From: Berberis thunbergii
Lineage: Eukaryota; Streptophyta; Magnoliopsida; Ranunculales; Berberidaceae
Direction: 5' to 3'
Length of the DNA stretch: 64,000 nt
Assembly: GCA_003290165.1 (NCBI GenBank)
Contig: QNQO01000558.1
Span: 434,001-498,000 of the forward strand
Shown here: piece after piece, positions 11,479 to 22,696 of the stretch
Layout of the letters: each line of letters starts with the position of its first letter
How positions within the stretch are numbered: the first letter of the stretch is position 1
Program-made: the position numbers and the translations under genes
The notes under the pieces: model-generated
Database searches by the model: none
What the model saw: the letters and a program-made list of their open reading frames with translations, nothing else
Told to the model about the DNA's origin: nothing

Positions 11479-12457
11479 GGTCACCAGTAACCATTGTTAA
11501 TAATGTCAAGTGACTATAATGCAGTGTGCGAAATCTTCAATACGGCTTGTTCAAATTAAAAATGGTTTATTTAATTCTCAAAAGATGTAAACAGTTGGAA
11601 ACGACACTGAGCTTCTTTAGCATATTTGAGAAGCCTACAAATCCATGCTATAAAACAGTTCAAATATTGAAAAGGTTTTTCAATATAGAGATGCATGTTG
11701 GCCTAGTTTGGTTTTTATGCAATGTTAATATTGTGTTCCTGCCTCTTGTAGCTACTCCTTGTAGGTCATCTGCCCATTAAAATTTGGATTCCAGAATTAC
11801 CCACGACGGAAAGAAAGAGGAAAAGAACCTGCAAAACTGCATTCGGCTGCTGCTGGTGCCGGAAGTTGATGGTGCTTCTCAAAGCCTACTCGCAACCTTA
11901 GAGATCTACCGAAGGCCTTCAACGCAAAATGAAGCACTTTAGCTAACCCCAAATCTGGAGGTAATATTCTGCCAGTAGTTGCGTCCCCTGCATCAATAGC
12001 CACCCTTCAAGGCCTACTTCAAACCACAATCTCCCTTAACAAGACCCAACACCATTTCGAATCCAAACCCTCTTGCAATGCCCATTTCTTGATCAATACC
12101 TTCTCTCATTGTTGCTTCCCTGTAACCATGGCCATCTTGCAATTTTCTGACCCCCATCCTCCCCTCAGAAACAAACTGGGGGTTGGGTATGGTACAGTGA
12201 AACTTTTCCAGATACAAATCTATCAGATTCTTAGGACCAGTATACGACCAGCAAGATCGGGACTAAGATTATCAAGATCTTGGAATGAATTTTACTGGCA
12301 CTGTAGAATTTTAGCTCTGAACAGCAAGAAGAAATTAATGCAATGGAAAATGGAGAATGAAGAACAAGGAACAGAGTAAAAAGAGCTCCTTGGCAGAGAT
12401 ATGAGGAAGGTCTTATGTGGAAAAAGTCAAAAAGTTTAATAGATCATTAGTGGCAAT
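11479..12457. other. Intergenic DNA with an unresolved coding-like patch
   Basis: The stretch at about 11790-12220 has less biased composition and short minus-strand frames (for example AIDAGDATTGRILPPDLG). No domain is recognisable and the frames are broken. It may be an old gene fragment. Confidence 0.3.
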
Positions 12458-12465
12458 CTTACAAT

Positions 12466-13660
12466 CAGTGTTAGTGAATCGTAAATCGTATTGTAAATCG
12501 TAACGTGTAAGATTTAGATTTAATCGTAAATCGTATCGTAAATCGTAATTAACTTACATTATAGGGATATATCATTTCTTTTTACTTACATTATTTGTAC
12601 TCTTTGTAGGTTTCAAAATTACATGGAACTCGAAGTGAATTCAGCATGATCAAAGTATCTAAGTTGGGCAATAGATGTGGCAGGTGCGAATGAGATGACC
12701 ATTAGAAGGACTATTGTGATTGAAGAGAAATTATTAGAATGAAGATGAATGAATGTAATCCAAGTTCAACTTTGTTTGTGTGATGAAGATTTACAAAAAA
12801 ATTGATCACTTCCAATATATTGTTGTTTGTGCAGAATATTGCTTTTATCAAGTCTTTTTGAAAATTCTAGAAAAACAAACAAACAATTCATTAGGGTATC
12901 TCTTGATATTGTAATTAACTTTGAGGGTGTAAATATAATATTTATTAACAAACAATTCATTAGGGGTCCCTGACCCTGACCTTTGTATATAACTAAAATC
13001 AAAATTTTATTCTCAGTTTTCACAACCCAACAAACAACACAGCCACACACAGCCACAGCCAAACTGCGAAATCGAAGTCGAAGTCGAAATCGAAATCGAA
13101 ATCGAAATCGATTCAACCTACACTACGAAATCGATGCAACCTACACAATCGATTCAACCTACACAATCGATTCAAACACAATCGATTCATATGCAGAGAG
13201 AGGTCGAGATGCAGCGAGGTCCAGATCTGGTTGTTCTTCTTCTTCTGGAGCAGATCTGGTTGTTCTTCTTCTTCTGGAGCAGATCTGATGCTGCGAGATC
13301 TGGTTGTTCTTCTTCTTTTGAAGGTATGTTGGTTCTTCTTCTTCTTCTTCCCTGTTTGTTTCTGTTTTTTTTTTTTTTTTTTTTTTTTGTTTTTTCCAAT
13401 TCGTATTCCCTGTCCAGATCTGTTTTTTTGCTTCTTCTTCTTCTTTTGAACGATTTCTATTGGTTTTTTTTTGTTTGTGCGAAACGAATAAATCGTAGTT
13501 TTCTTCTTCAATCGCGATGTACGATTTCATGGCTGAATCGGTGGCGATTCAGTCCGATTTGGATGACTTCCGATTTATGGGTCGATTTAAACCGTTTGCA
13601 GGCCGATTCGATTTAGATCGGCGATTTGAATCGCGATTTGGACCGATTCGTACAACACTG
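12466..13660. mobile_element. hAT-like non-autonomous element, 1.2 kb
   Basis: The ends are CAGTGTTAGTGAATCG on the left and CGATTCGTACAACACTG on the right. They form imperfect terminal inverted repeats of the CAGTG type. The 8-bp sequence CTTACAAT is present on both sides (12458-12465 and 13661-13668), as expected for hAT. Subterminal regions are dominated by AAATCG/CGATTT words. The interior contains GAAATCG and CTTCTT microsatellites and a long T run, with no transposase. Confidence 0.85.
13067..13460. repeat. Simple-sequence region inside the hAT element
   Basis: This holds GAAATC/GAAGTC hexamers (13067-13111), repeated blocks of TTCTTCTTCTTCTGGAGCAG (13228-13290) and a ~23-base T run (13366-13388). 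Long open frames here come from the low-complexity sequence and are not genes. Confidence 0.8.
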
Positions 13661-13957
13661 CTTACAATAGTGTACATGGACAAGGCCTGATATTTCTTTC
13701 TCACTGAACACCCTTCACCAGTTTAGGCCAAGCCAAAGGCTAACTGACTTGCAGTTAGAAGGAAGGCTGCTCTGATTTGAAAGCTATTTTGCTGCATATA
13801 CAGCCTCTCTTCTTTGTAGTTGGAGTTGCTGATCATGCTACTTGATACAAAATAAATCAACCAAAGATCGCTTTCGCATGTTTTGCATTATATCTCTGAG
13901 AGCTAACAACCACCCTATCATATATTGGATAATTAAACTGCATTCTCTCATAATAAA

Positions 13958-15973
13958 TTAATAGTCCATATCCATCGTCAACAAGTCGATAACAGAACAA
14001 ACTCTATTGAACTCAGGGTGTGAACCATCTCTTGCTAAAAAAACATGCACAATGTTGTTTACCTCAATCCAACTACAGCCTGGTTGCTTCTTTGCACCTA
14101 TCTCCTTCATTAGACCCAGCATCTTCTCAGCATTCTGTCTTTTCCCACTAGTTATGTACATCTCGGACAAAATCAAATAGACACCAGTATTATGAGGTTC
14201 CGTTTCCAGAACCTTCTCTGCCGCTATCTTACCCACTTCAACATTTTTGTGAATTCTACATGCACCAAGTAAAGCTCCCCATACACTAGCACTTACTTCA
14301 ATTCCCTCAGCTCTTATCTCCTTGATAAAGCTTACTGCCTCTTCAATGAAGCCATATCTGCCTAACAAATCTACCATGCAAGTGTAGAGCTCACTTGTAG
14401 GCTGAATAAAACACTTGTATCTCATAAAGTCAAAAAAGTATTTGCCTTGTTCAATCAGTCCAGTATGACTGCATGCCGATAAAACACCAACAAAGGTTAT
14501 CTGATCAAGTTTAACACCCATTAATCTCATTCTTTGGAACACCTCTAAGGCTTTAATACCATTTCCATGGTGTGCTAATCCACATATTACAGAATTCCAG
14601 GAAACAACATCATGATCCTGCATGTGAGTAAACACAGACAAAGCATAATGCATGCTACCACACCTCGCATACATAGTAATGATTGCATTAGATACCGCAG
14701 TGAAAGAATCAAAACTTGTCTTGATGATCTCTGCATGTGCTTGTTTCCCAAAATCTAAGGACGGTAAGATAGAAGAAATTGTCAGTACACTAGTAAATGT
14801 AGCTTCATCAGGGCATGGACCACCCTCTTTCATTTTCATGAACAGTTTTAAACCTTCCTCGCCATGGTCATTCTCACCTAAACCAAAGATTGTTGCATTC
14901 CATGCAGTTTCATCTCGACCAGGCATCAATTCAAAAAGCTTAGTTGACATGCAAACCTTGCCCGACTCAAAGTACCCAATGATCAAATTTGTCCATGAAA
15001 CAATGTCATTAAATGGACTCTTCTCAAAAAATGCATGAGCTTGTCCAACAAGATTGCTTCTAATCAATCCTTGCAAGATTGAATTCCACGATTGTGAATC
15101 TTTTTCAGGCATTTCTGCAAAAAGCCTCACAGCATCCTCCACATGGTGTCTTTCCACCAATCCAGTTATTAATCCATTCCATGAATTTAAATCACGTTCT
15201 CCCATTTTCCAAAATAAACCTTGGGCAATATTAATCCTATTATTCTCAATATATCCATTCAACATTGTATTCCACGCTCTAATATCCCTAACAGGCATCT
15301 CTTCAAACAACCCACGAGCCTCAACAATCCGACCAACACTTGAAAGCCCATGTACCATTATGGTCCACGAAGCCACATCTCTCTGTGGCATTTCTCTAAA
15401 AATTCCGTCAGCCAAATCAACTGAACCAAAATTCACAAGCCCCGACATCACCAAGTTCCAGGATATCACATTTCTTTCCGGCATTTGATCAAACAATAAC
15501 ATAGCTTGACTCATCAAACAATTATTAATGTACCCCGCAATCATTGAGTTCCAAGAAACAACATCTCTAAACGGCATTTCTTTAAAAACCCGCGCAGCAT
15601 TACTAATGTCTCCATACTTCATGAGCCCAGAAATCATCGTATTATAAGAGAACAAATCACGGTGAGGCATTCTCTCAAACAACAGAACAGCTTGATCGAA
15701 TTCACCATTCTGGAAGTACCCACGAACCATGGCATTCCAGGTTACATTGTTTCTGTGTTGCATTTCATCGAACAGCTTCTGGGCAGACTCCACCTGCCCG
15801 CTTCGCATCAGTTGGGTTAACTTGGTGTTGTAAATTTTCTGGTCCGGGAGATTTCTTGCTATGTGGGTTTGTCGAGAGAACAATGGGATTTTCTGGAAGA
15901 GCTTTCTAGTGAAGTAGAAAGTGAGAGTTTTTGTGAGTTTGCATTGCAGGGAGGAGTAGAAGAGGAAGAACAT
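13958..15973 (-). CDS. PLS-class pentatricopeptide repeat protein, E/E+ type
   Basis: This is an intronless 671-codon gene. PPR proteins bind organellar RNA one base per repeat, and PLS-class members usually specify C-to-U editing sites in mitochondria or chloroplasts. ATG 15973 is chosen because the upstream extension would need a non-ATG start. The first ~45 residues (FFLFYSSLQCKLTKTLTFYF, many K/R, few acids) suit a mitochondrial presequence. From about residue 50 there is a continuous array of ~31-36-residue repeats. Typical signatures are RNNVTWNAMVRGYFQNGEF, RDVVSWNSMIAGYI and DVASWTIMVHGL. The C-terminus has the E motif (VWGALLGACRIHKNVEVG) and an E+-like end (KKQPGCSWIEVNN, HVFLARDGSHPE). 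There is no DYW deaminase domain, so editing would need a DYW partner. The frame is intact. The specific target is unknown. Confidence 0.93.
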   Translation of the reverse strand: MFFLFYSSLQCKLTKTLTFYFTRKLFQKIPLFSRQTHIARNLPDQKIYNTKLTQLMRSGQVESAQKLFDEMQHRNNVTWNAMVRGYFQNGEFDQAVLLFERMPHRDLFSYNTMISGLMKYGDISNAARVFKEMPFRDVVSWNSMIAGYINNCLMSQAMLLFDQMPERNVISWNLVMSGLVNFGSVDLADGIFREMPQRDVASWTIMVHGLSSVGRIVEARGLFEEMPVRDIRAWNTMLNGYIENNRINIAQGLFWKMGERDLNSWNGLITGLVERHHVEDAVRLFAEMPEKDSQSWNSILQGLIRSNLVGQAHAFFEKSPFNDIVSWTNLIIGYFESGKVCMSTKLFELMPGRDETAWNATIFGLGENDHGEEGLKLFMKMKEGGPCPDEATFTSVLTISSILPSLDFGKQAHAEIIKTSFDSFTAVSNAIITMYARCGSMHYALSVFTHMQDHDVVSWNSVICGLAHHGNGIKALEVFQRMRLMGVKLDQITFVGVLSACSHTGLIEQGKYFFDFMRYKCFIQPTSELYTCMVDLLGRYGFIEEAVSFIKEIRAEGIEVSASVWGALLGACRIHKNVEVGKIAAEKVLETEPHNTGVYLILSEMYITSGKRQNAEKMLGLMKEIGAKKQPGCSWIEVNNIVHVFLARDGSHPEFNRVCSVIDLLTMDMDY

Positions 15974-16030
15974 AATACTCCATTTACTTGTAACCGTCAA
16001 TCACTAGAGAGAGTTTCATTTGAAAAGGCT

Positions 16031-18149
16031 GTTGTTATGTGAACCCAGCACCTCCACTTTCAAACACCACCGCTCCCCTAGTTCTAAGTAACACCACAAT
16101 TAAATAGCCCAAATCCCAGATTGATTTTTGCTTGATATCGAGCGAGAAAAAGGTGGATTCTCATTCTCCAACCTCTGTCAACCGACAACAATTCTTGTCG
16201 CCTCTCTCAATTCTTATCTCGTTTCGTTCGAACCCCTCAACCCTTTTTTCTCATCTCTCATTCCCTAAGGAGAGTGTATTTTATATGGATTCTTATGGAA
16301 TTGATAAATAATTTGTAAAATTCATGGACTCTTTAAATTGTCCACGGACTTCTGCTGATTTCTTAAATCAATAGACTTTTGATACGGACTTTCTAGAGAT
16401 TTATGAAAATCCACGGACTTTGTATGAACGACTTTTACAGATTTCTAATTATTTGCAAGATAAAAAAGAAGTTGGTAATGACATATGCTCTAATAAACCA
16501 AATATATTAGACATTAGAAAACAAGACATGTATCTGACAAAAAAAAAGATAACTAGGCAGGTAATGACATGAAATCGCAATCCAACATTCAACAAAATCA
16601 AATCATTCAACACAACCAAATTAAAAATCATCACTTGCAAAATGAAATAAACACACAGTATTTAGCCTTATGCATATAAAAAAGTATCAAACTACATGAC
16701 TTAAAATCCAAATGGCCTATAGCTTATTAACTTTATGCATCCCTTTGTGCCCAAGTGATCTAGGGTAATGCTGTCAAAGCAATCGTGCACAGATGCTCTA
16801 AATGGACAATGTGGCATGACAAACAATAAGTGCATAAGTTTCAAAGCACCTTTATGAAATTATGCCATTGTAGGAATTAAGTTTGAATGAAACCTAGAAA
16901 ATAATCCAAAATCATATACCTCCTACCACAACCAGTTATAATACCCAAGTATGGAGTTGCCAGTTTTGATAAATGTTCATTGAGAATTACCATATCCACA
17001 CATACCCCCACCATGCTTATTACCTAACACATCCTATTAATAACCCTCACCCCCTAGCGAGCACAAAAGATACGCTGCAATTTTCTTAATAGAAGTTTGT
17101 CGCAAGGCTTTCACATTAGGAATCTAAAACCCTATAACTGCTATGTTGAGAGTACCCATCGTTTCCCATTCCTAGTTGGCGTAAAGGTGTTAGATTAAAC
17201 ATACCAAACTAATGCTATAAAAAAATGAGACGAAATTGTATCGAAAAGAAAGGGAAAGGTAGAAAAGAAAGATAGGGAAGTTATTTTCTCTCATCTTTGT
17301 ACGACACAAAGTTGGGATAAGGGAAAGATGAGATTAGCATGAGAGAATGCAGATGGATTGGCCGCTAACTTTTGTTGTGGTGGCGACCCTTGAGTCTGCA
17401 GAGGCACAACTTGTTGAAGAGGGTATGAAAATGGCTAGTCTTGATGAGAAGAAGAATGAGAAGAGACTAGTTACAGAGAATAAGAAGAAGATGTGATAAA
17501 AGAGAGAGGGAGACTTTTTTTCACATTGAAATCTTTGATATGGAGGCTGGCAAACTATTGAACTTTGTTATTTATACCTAACACTACAAAGTCCATGAGA
17601 ATCCATGATTTTTCAAATCCATAAATATGAATGATATTTTAAATACCCTAAAACTTTTGTGAACTTTCTGAAATCCATATTGAATACCCCTAGACTTTGT
17701 GGATTTCAGAAAGACTTTTTAAAATCTTGATTGAATACCCCTAGACTTTTGTGGACTTTTTAAAATCCAAATTGAATACACTTGGATTTTCAGAATCCAT
17801 GGAATTTATTAAATTGCCCACAAAATCCAGATACAATACACCCCCTTAAACATCTTGTTTCTCTATTTTTAAACTCTTTGAATATTAGGGTTTTTGGTGT
17901 TTAAAGATTTGCAGGTGATTTAAAGATAAAGAGAGAGATTGTAAAGAGGAAACACAAAAACAAACAAACCAAAACGAAGATAACAAAGCAAAAAAAAAAA
18001 AAAAAATGAAAACCGTGAATTAAAAAAATTGAACTGCTTCAATCTGAAAGCATGGGCAAATTTTTTAATTTTATGTCAACAAAATTGAGGGATTTTAGCT
18101 ATTTAATGGTGGTGTTTGAAAGAAGTAATTGGTGAGTTCACATAGCAAT
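16031..18149. mobile_element. MULE-like element (outer element of a nested pair)
   Basis: The left flank 16031-16125 (GTTATGTGAAC..., TTTCAAACACCACC..., ATTAAATAGCCCAAATCCC) is repeated in inverted orientation at 18070-18149 (GGGATTTTAGCTATTTAAT, GGTGGTGTTTGAAAG, GTTCACATAGC). This gives terminal inverted repeats of about 90 bp, typical of Mutator-like MITEs. Subtracting the Harbinger-like insert leaves ~540 bp. A target-site duplication is not clear, so the outer limits are approximate. The left end lies only ~60 bp upstream of the PPR start codon and may form part of that gene's 5' region. Confidence 0.65.
16269..17846. mobile_element. PIF/Harbinger-like non-autonomous element (inner element)
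   Basis: The left terminus GGAGAGTGTATTTTATATGG and the right terminus, read on the other strand, AGGGGGTGTATTGTATCTGG are similar. Both are flanked by TAA (16266-16268 and 17847-17849), the 3-bp target preference of Harbinger elements. Subterminal regions repeat CTAGACTTTTGTGGACTTTTTAAAATCC-like units (17640-17790). The ~1.58-kb body has no intact transposase. Confidence 0.65.
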
Positions 18150-20245
18150 AATGAAATATAAAAACATGGATAAAATATCAATATTTTGGCAAGTTTTATT
18201 TATTGTAAAGACAAATCTCATTCACCACCAAGCCATGAAAATTTATTTGTTTTGAAAAATATTTCCAAAACAAATCATCTTCATTTACGATGGATGTACA
18301 GTAAACCAAGTAGGGCCTTAATTTTCCAAGTACTTTGAACATTTGGTCGAGTTTATCAAGCTGATCATGATATACCCATAGTGGATCCTAATATAACTAG
18401 GTAAATGCTAGTGAAAAACAAGTAATCTTGTATAGAGAAACAATTAATGAGGAGGGAAGCTCATTCCCGTAAAGTCTACGAGGGGTATAGAATAAGTAGT
18501 AATATTGTTTTTATTTTATTAATTGTTTTATGGAATAAGTATGTTGAACACAATAAAGTAGATTTAGGTTTTTGCTTTTGCAGTTCGAATTAGGAATTTC
18601 AATTAAATTAGGGTTAAGGTTAGATTCCTTTATGGACAAGTCATTTGTTCATATGTTATGTAATCTTTCAGGATCGTTAAGTTTCTCAAAAGCCTTGTCA
18701 ATCAAGCTTTGTTATGTTATTTAAATTTTAATTTGGATACACAAATATCATCTAATTTATATTAGAGCATTGTTCTGCGGAGTATTCCCTTGGTTAATTT
18801 TCATTTATCAATTTGCACATTTTGTATTTGTGTTGAAAAAAATGATTTTGACTTGAAGGCATTCCTTCCTCTAGTTCTCCTTTCATTTAGATTAGATTTT
18901 TCTCTACGCTCCTTTCCCTCGTCACCTTGTCTCACTCTTACTCTTGCTCTCGACTTCATTTTTCTCTCACCTCCTGTCCATTCCCACCCTCCTTGCCACA
19001 AACGTCTCTGATGTCTCCTCCCTATTCACCATCGAATATTTATGGCCTCTTCCGTCTTGAAAAGTTACTACAATCGATAGAGGAGCTCAATCTAAGAAGG
19101 AAGAGAGCCCTCGTTAATGATTCACTTTCCCGGATCAAATCACTTGGGGAACTCACTTCATTGGACGAGTACATTGTCAAATCACACTCATAGTTATCGA
19201 ATTCGCAAATTATACACGTTTAGTACGTACATTTTTTTGTTTGAATGCATTATTGTTTAATTCTCCTATCTACATCAAAATATTATATAAAACCCAAACA
19301 TCTAATTAATTTCGTGTAATACACATTTAAGTAAAAATCGTTTAATTCACCATATTTTTATATAGTTTTTTTCTCAATTAACCAAACAAACCCCTTCTTT
19401 GCCAGCCAGACCGAATCTCATCATGGAGAGACGACTAGCCAAACCATATGCATCTACATCCATTAATATGGCATGATTCGACAAGCTAAGATGTGTCTCT
19501 TTAAGGACATATAACTTAGTTGGTCAAATTTCAAAAAGAGCATTCGATTTGGCTGACCGAGTTAGATTATTGTCAATGTGTTTGACGTTGATGCATAAAG
19601 AAGATGAGGAAAAAAAAGGTGGGGGAGGAAGGGAGGTGGAAATAGAGATAACAACTTGGGATGATGTATGGTCAATGACGATGAAGAAAGGAAAAATAAG
19701 AAAAAATGAAGGATGAGACGAAGAGAATAAATGTGAAATGAAAAGGATGAAGGAGAAGGTGAAGAAAAAAAATGAGGAAGTTACTTAAATGGAAAGAAAT
19801 GAAGAGAAGAGTGGTGGGGTTGGTGATGATTGTGGTAATTGATTGGTGGTGGTGATGGAAAAGGCAAAGAGAGGATGATGAGTTATGAAGATGATGGCTT
19901 GGTGGGGTGATTCAACATAAAAGCATCTCCAGTACACCAATCAAGTTTGGGGTGAGACAACTTTTTTTTCATTACAATACTATACTTATCCCACCCTCAA
20001 GGTAGGGGAACCCATAATAAGGTGGATTTGATCCAAATAAAGGGTATACTACTAACAATCACCTTTTCTAATTCTGAAACGCTTCCATTTCTTTGGCAAC
20101 ATTTTAACAATGTTTGAATACTAAGAAGGGTACAACATATATTGAAACAGTGAAGAAGGTTTAATCTTCTTCTCTACTACAACATATGAAAACTTGTAAA
20201 TCTGTGCATAAGTTGCAATTATTACATTTTTCTTTTTGTGGTTGC
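18150..20245. other. Intergenic DNA
   Basis: I see no confident gene. A frame at 18927-19193 ends in a charged stretch (LEKLLQSIEELNLRRKRAL) but matches no family I know. A purine-rich segment (19590-19900) and a possible MITE-like start (AGCATCTCCAGTACACC near 19923) are present without a matching other end. Confidence 0.4.
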
Positions 20246-22696
20246 TTAGGCAGTTGCAGAAGCCATGACTCCGCTGTGGAAAATTGGCATCTCAACAAAA
20301 CTTTCTTGTATATTATCTTCTTCCTCGTCTTCTGTTTCCCAGAGAAAACTAGCGTAGGCTGCATGAACATGACTGTTTCAACAGGATATTAGGAATTAAG
20401 ATTTGGATGCTTCAAACATGTCAATGTAATTTTCAGGAAAAGAGAAAAACAAGGTAACAAAAATTACTGATAAAACACACACCTATCTTCTGGTGCAATT
20501 TGTACAGCTCGTTCGAAGTAACTAGAAGCTCTTTCAATGTCACGATGGAGTTGCCACACTAGCTTAGCGTATTGTGACAAGACGTCCCCATCACTAGGAT
20601 CTGCTAGTATCGCACGGGAGTAGTATTCCTCGGCTCCCTGAAGGTCTCCCTTGGACTTAAGAAAACATGAAATGCAACAAATAAATAACAAAGGAAAAGG
20701 GAATGAAAGAACACTGAATCGAATTGAGCATATTTGGTAACTGACACTGCAAACATAAATTTCAAAGATTGGATGTATGTGAGGGCAATACAATTTTGCC
20801 ATAGCACAAGCTACTAGAACTACATTTCACTTTCACTTGCAAATATGCAATGCGTTTGCGTTACACTCTCTACTGCCATAATGAAAAATGTGTTCATCTT
20901 TGGCTAGTACTCACAATGCAATTTTTATAAAGTTAATCCGTAATAAAATGCAACTACAATGTTAATTCATGATAAATAAATAAATGAATAAGGTAGGCAC
21001 TTTTCGCAATTTAGGCAAACTTTCTTCCCATTTCATAGAGATGTTTGCTATAGCTAATGCAGTGGAAATACTGAATGTAGATGCAATAAAGTGATAAACC
21101 AACTCATCACTCTCAGCCTTAAAGCGAAGGTTAGACCTTGAACAAGGCATTAACCTCCTAAAAGAGACATTGGCAATGTTACATATTCAACACTGAGGAT
21201 ACCATTCATTTTAAACTCACTCAAATCACATGAAAATTGTTTGATTGTCGTCTTAAGTGTACATACGAAAGAATCCAAATTTCTTGCCAAGGTCTGGCTT
21301 AGAAACTATGATCTATTTTTTTTCTTTATTCTTGAGTACGTAATGTTGATAGCTCGAGTCTATAACATCATGTCCAATTCACCTATCAAATCTAGTTTGA
21401 AAAGGAAATTTCGCATCTTGCCTAACCAACAGGAGAAGGTGGAATAGGCATTTCGATATAAAAGTCTACAATCAAGATAACAATTGAACAATTTGCATGT
21501 CACTGGACATTATAAACCACAGGTGTTTACTAGGCTTTGATAACATCTATCCAAATAACATTCTAAAGCAATTCTTATCAAAACAGCATAGTATGATTTG
21601 AATCCAAGTTTCGTCATCCTTAAATAGACTAAAGCAAAGAAATCACATTCATCAATCATATTTACCAAATTTCACAAAGCTGTGATTATGAACATTAATT
21701 AACCATGATAAAGCATAATTTCAATTAATCACATTTGCCAAATTTATCACTAAGGGGTGATCTTGACTATGATAAAACCTAGTTTCATTTCATCAAATCA
21801 AACTCTTCTATATGCAATACTTTTAGAAGTAAACATAGTTTCATCTATAATAATAATAAGAAAAGAAAAAAAAAAAATAAAGAAACAGAACAAGTTTATA
21901 TATCAAAACTCACCTGGTAAAGAAACTGAGCATAATTCCTTAGAACCAAAGAGCTACAAGGATTCTCTTCGACCATCTTCCTGTAATGCTCTTCAATGCC
22001 GGTTTCATCTCCTCCACTTCTACCAAACCCTTGTCCCCCAAAATCACCACCACCACCCGCATCAATCCCAAGTCCTCTTGCAAGAAACAGAGGCGAATTC
22101 ATAGGGTCACCGAATTGATTCTCCTCTTCAAATCCCTGCAATTCATTCTCCGTCTCCATCTCTTCAATAAAGTTCGTGTTCTTCCCAAAGCTGAAACCCC
22201 CACCCCCACTCTCCATAGACATTATTTTATCACCAATAGTAGCAGACCTCTTCAATGACTCATCCTTCTCTTCCTCCTCATCTTCTTCTTCTTCATACCC
22301 ATTCTTCGAGTTGTAAATTGAGAAAGAGGGTATTGTTTCCAACATCGAACTGATGAATCTGCGCGAAGATCTCACTGGGGTCTTCGAAGTAGGGAAGTCT
22401 TCCAAGTCTGAGGAGTTGGGGATCAAACCTTGCAAGTTTCCTTCAGATTGGGCTCTTCTGAATCCACTTGGACGAGTTGAACTGTGAGTGGGTTCAAGTG
22501 AGGAAGTTATGTTGGGAGATGAGTTGCAAGAGAAGGAGAAGTTTGGGTGACTGCCTATAGAAACACCACCATGTGAGAAAGATAGATGTTTACTGGAGGT
22601 GGTGTTGATGGTGGATTCGTAATCTCTGTTGGGACTCTCTGCATAGGATGAGAGCAGAGATCCAAGAACAGGGGTTGATGAGCTTCTTAGCAACAT
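20246..22696 (-). CDS. Plant TPR-like superfamily protein, three exons
   Basis: Exons 22696-21914, 20655-20483 and 20372-20246 join in frame with GT-AG introns to give a 360-residue protein. The N-terminal ~210 residues are Ser-rich and low in complexity. They contain RRAQSEGNL and an acidic run of E/D near residue 140. The C-terminal part has TPR/HAT-like helices. Exon 1 ends with EEHYRKMVEENPCSSLVLRN then YAQFLYQ. Exon 2 has SKGDLQGAEEYYSRAILADP, then LSQYAKLVWQL and ASSYFERAVQIAPED. Exon 3 has SHVHAAYASFLWETEDEEED and ends GVMASATA. This matches a plant-specific family of TPR proteins of unknown biochemical role, often stress-responsive in other plants. Exon 2 and exon 3 are separated by only ~110 bp; the first intron is 1.26 kb. 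No damage is seen. Confidence 0.9.

Noticed and set aside
11797..12217. Minus-strand frames with AIDAGDATTGRILPPDLG and ARGFGFEMVLGLVKGD
   Set aside because: They are short, in different frames and without a known domain. They may be an old gene fragment but this cannot be supported.
13113..13616. Long frames rich in K/E or F/L
   Set aside because: They are produced by TTC/GAA microsatellites and T runs inside a hAT element.
14652..15488. Plus-strand frames of 128 and 144 codons
   Set aside because: They are the opposite strand of the minus-strand PPR gene and show no PPR or other domain.
18927..19193. 88-codon frame ending in a charged helix-like segment
   Set aside because: There is no recognisable family, upstream signal or splice pattern.
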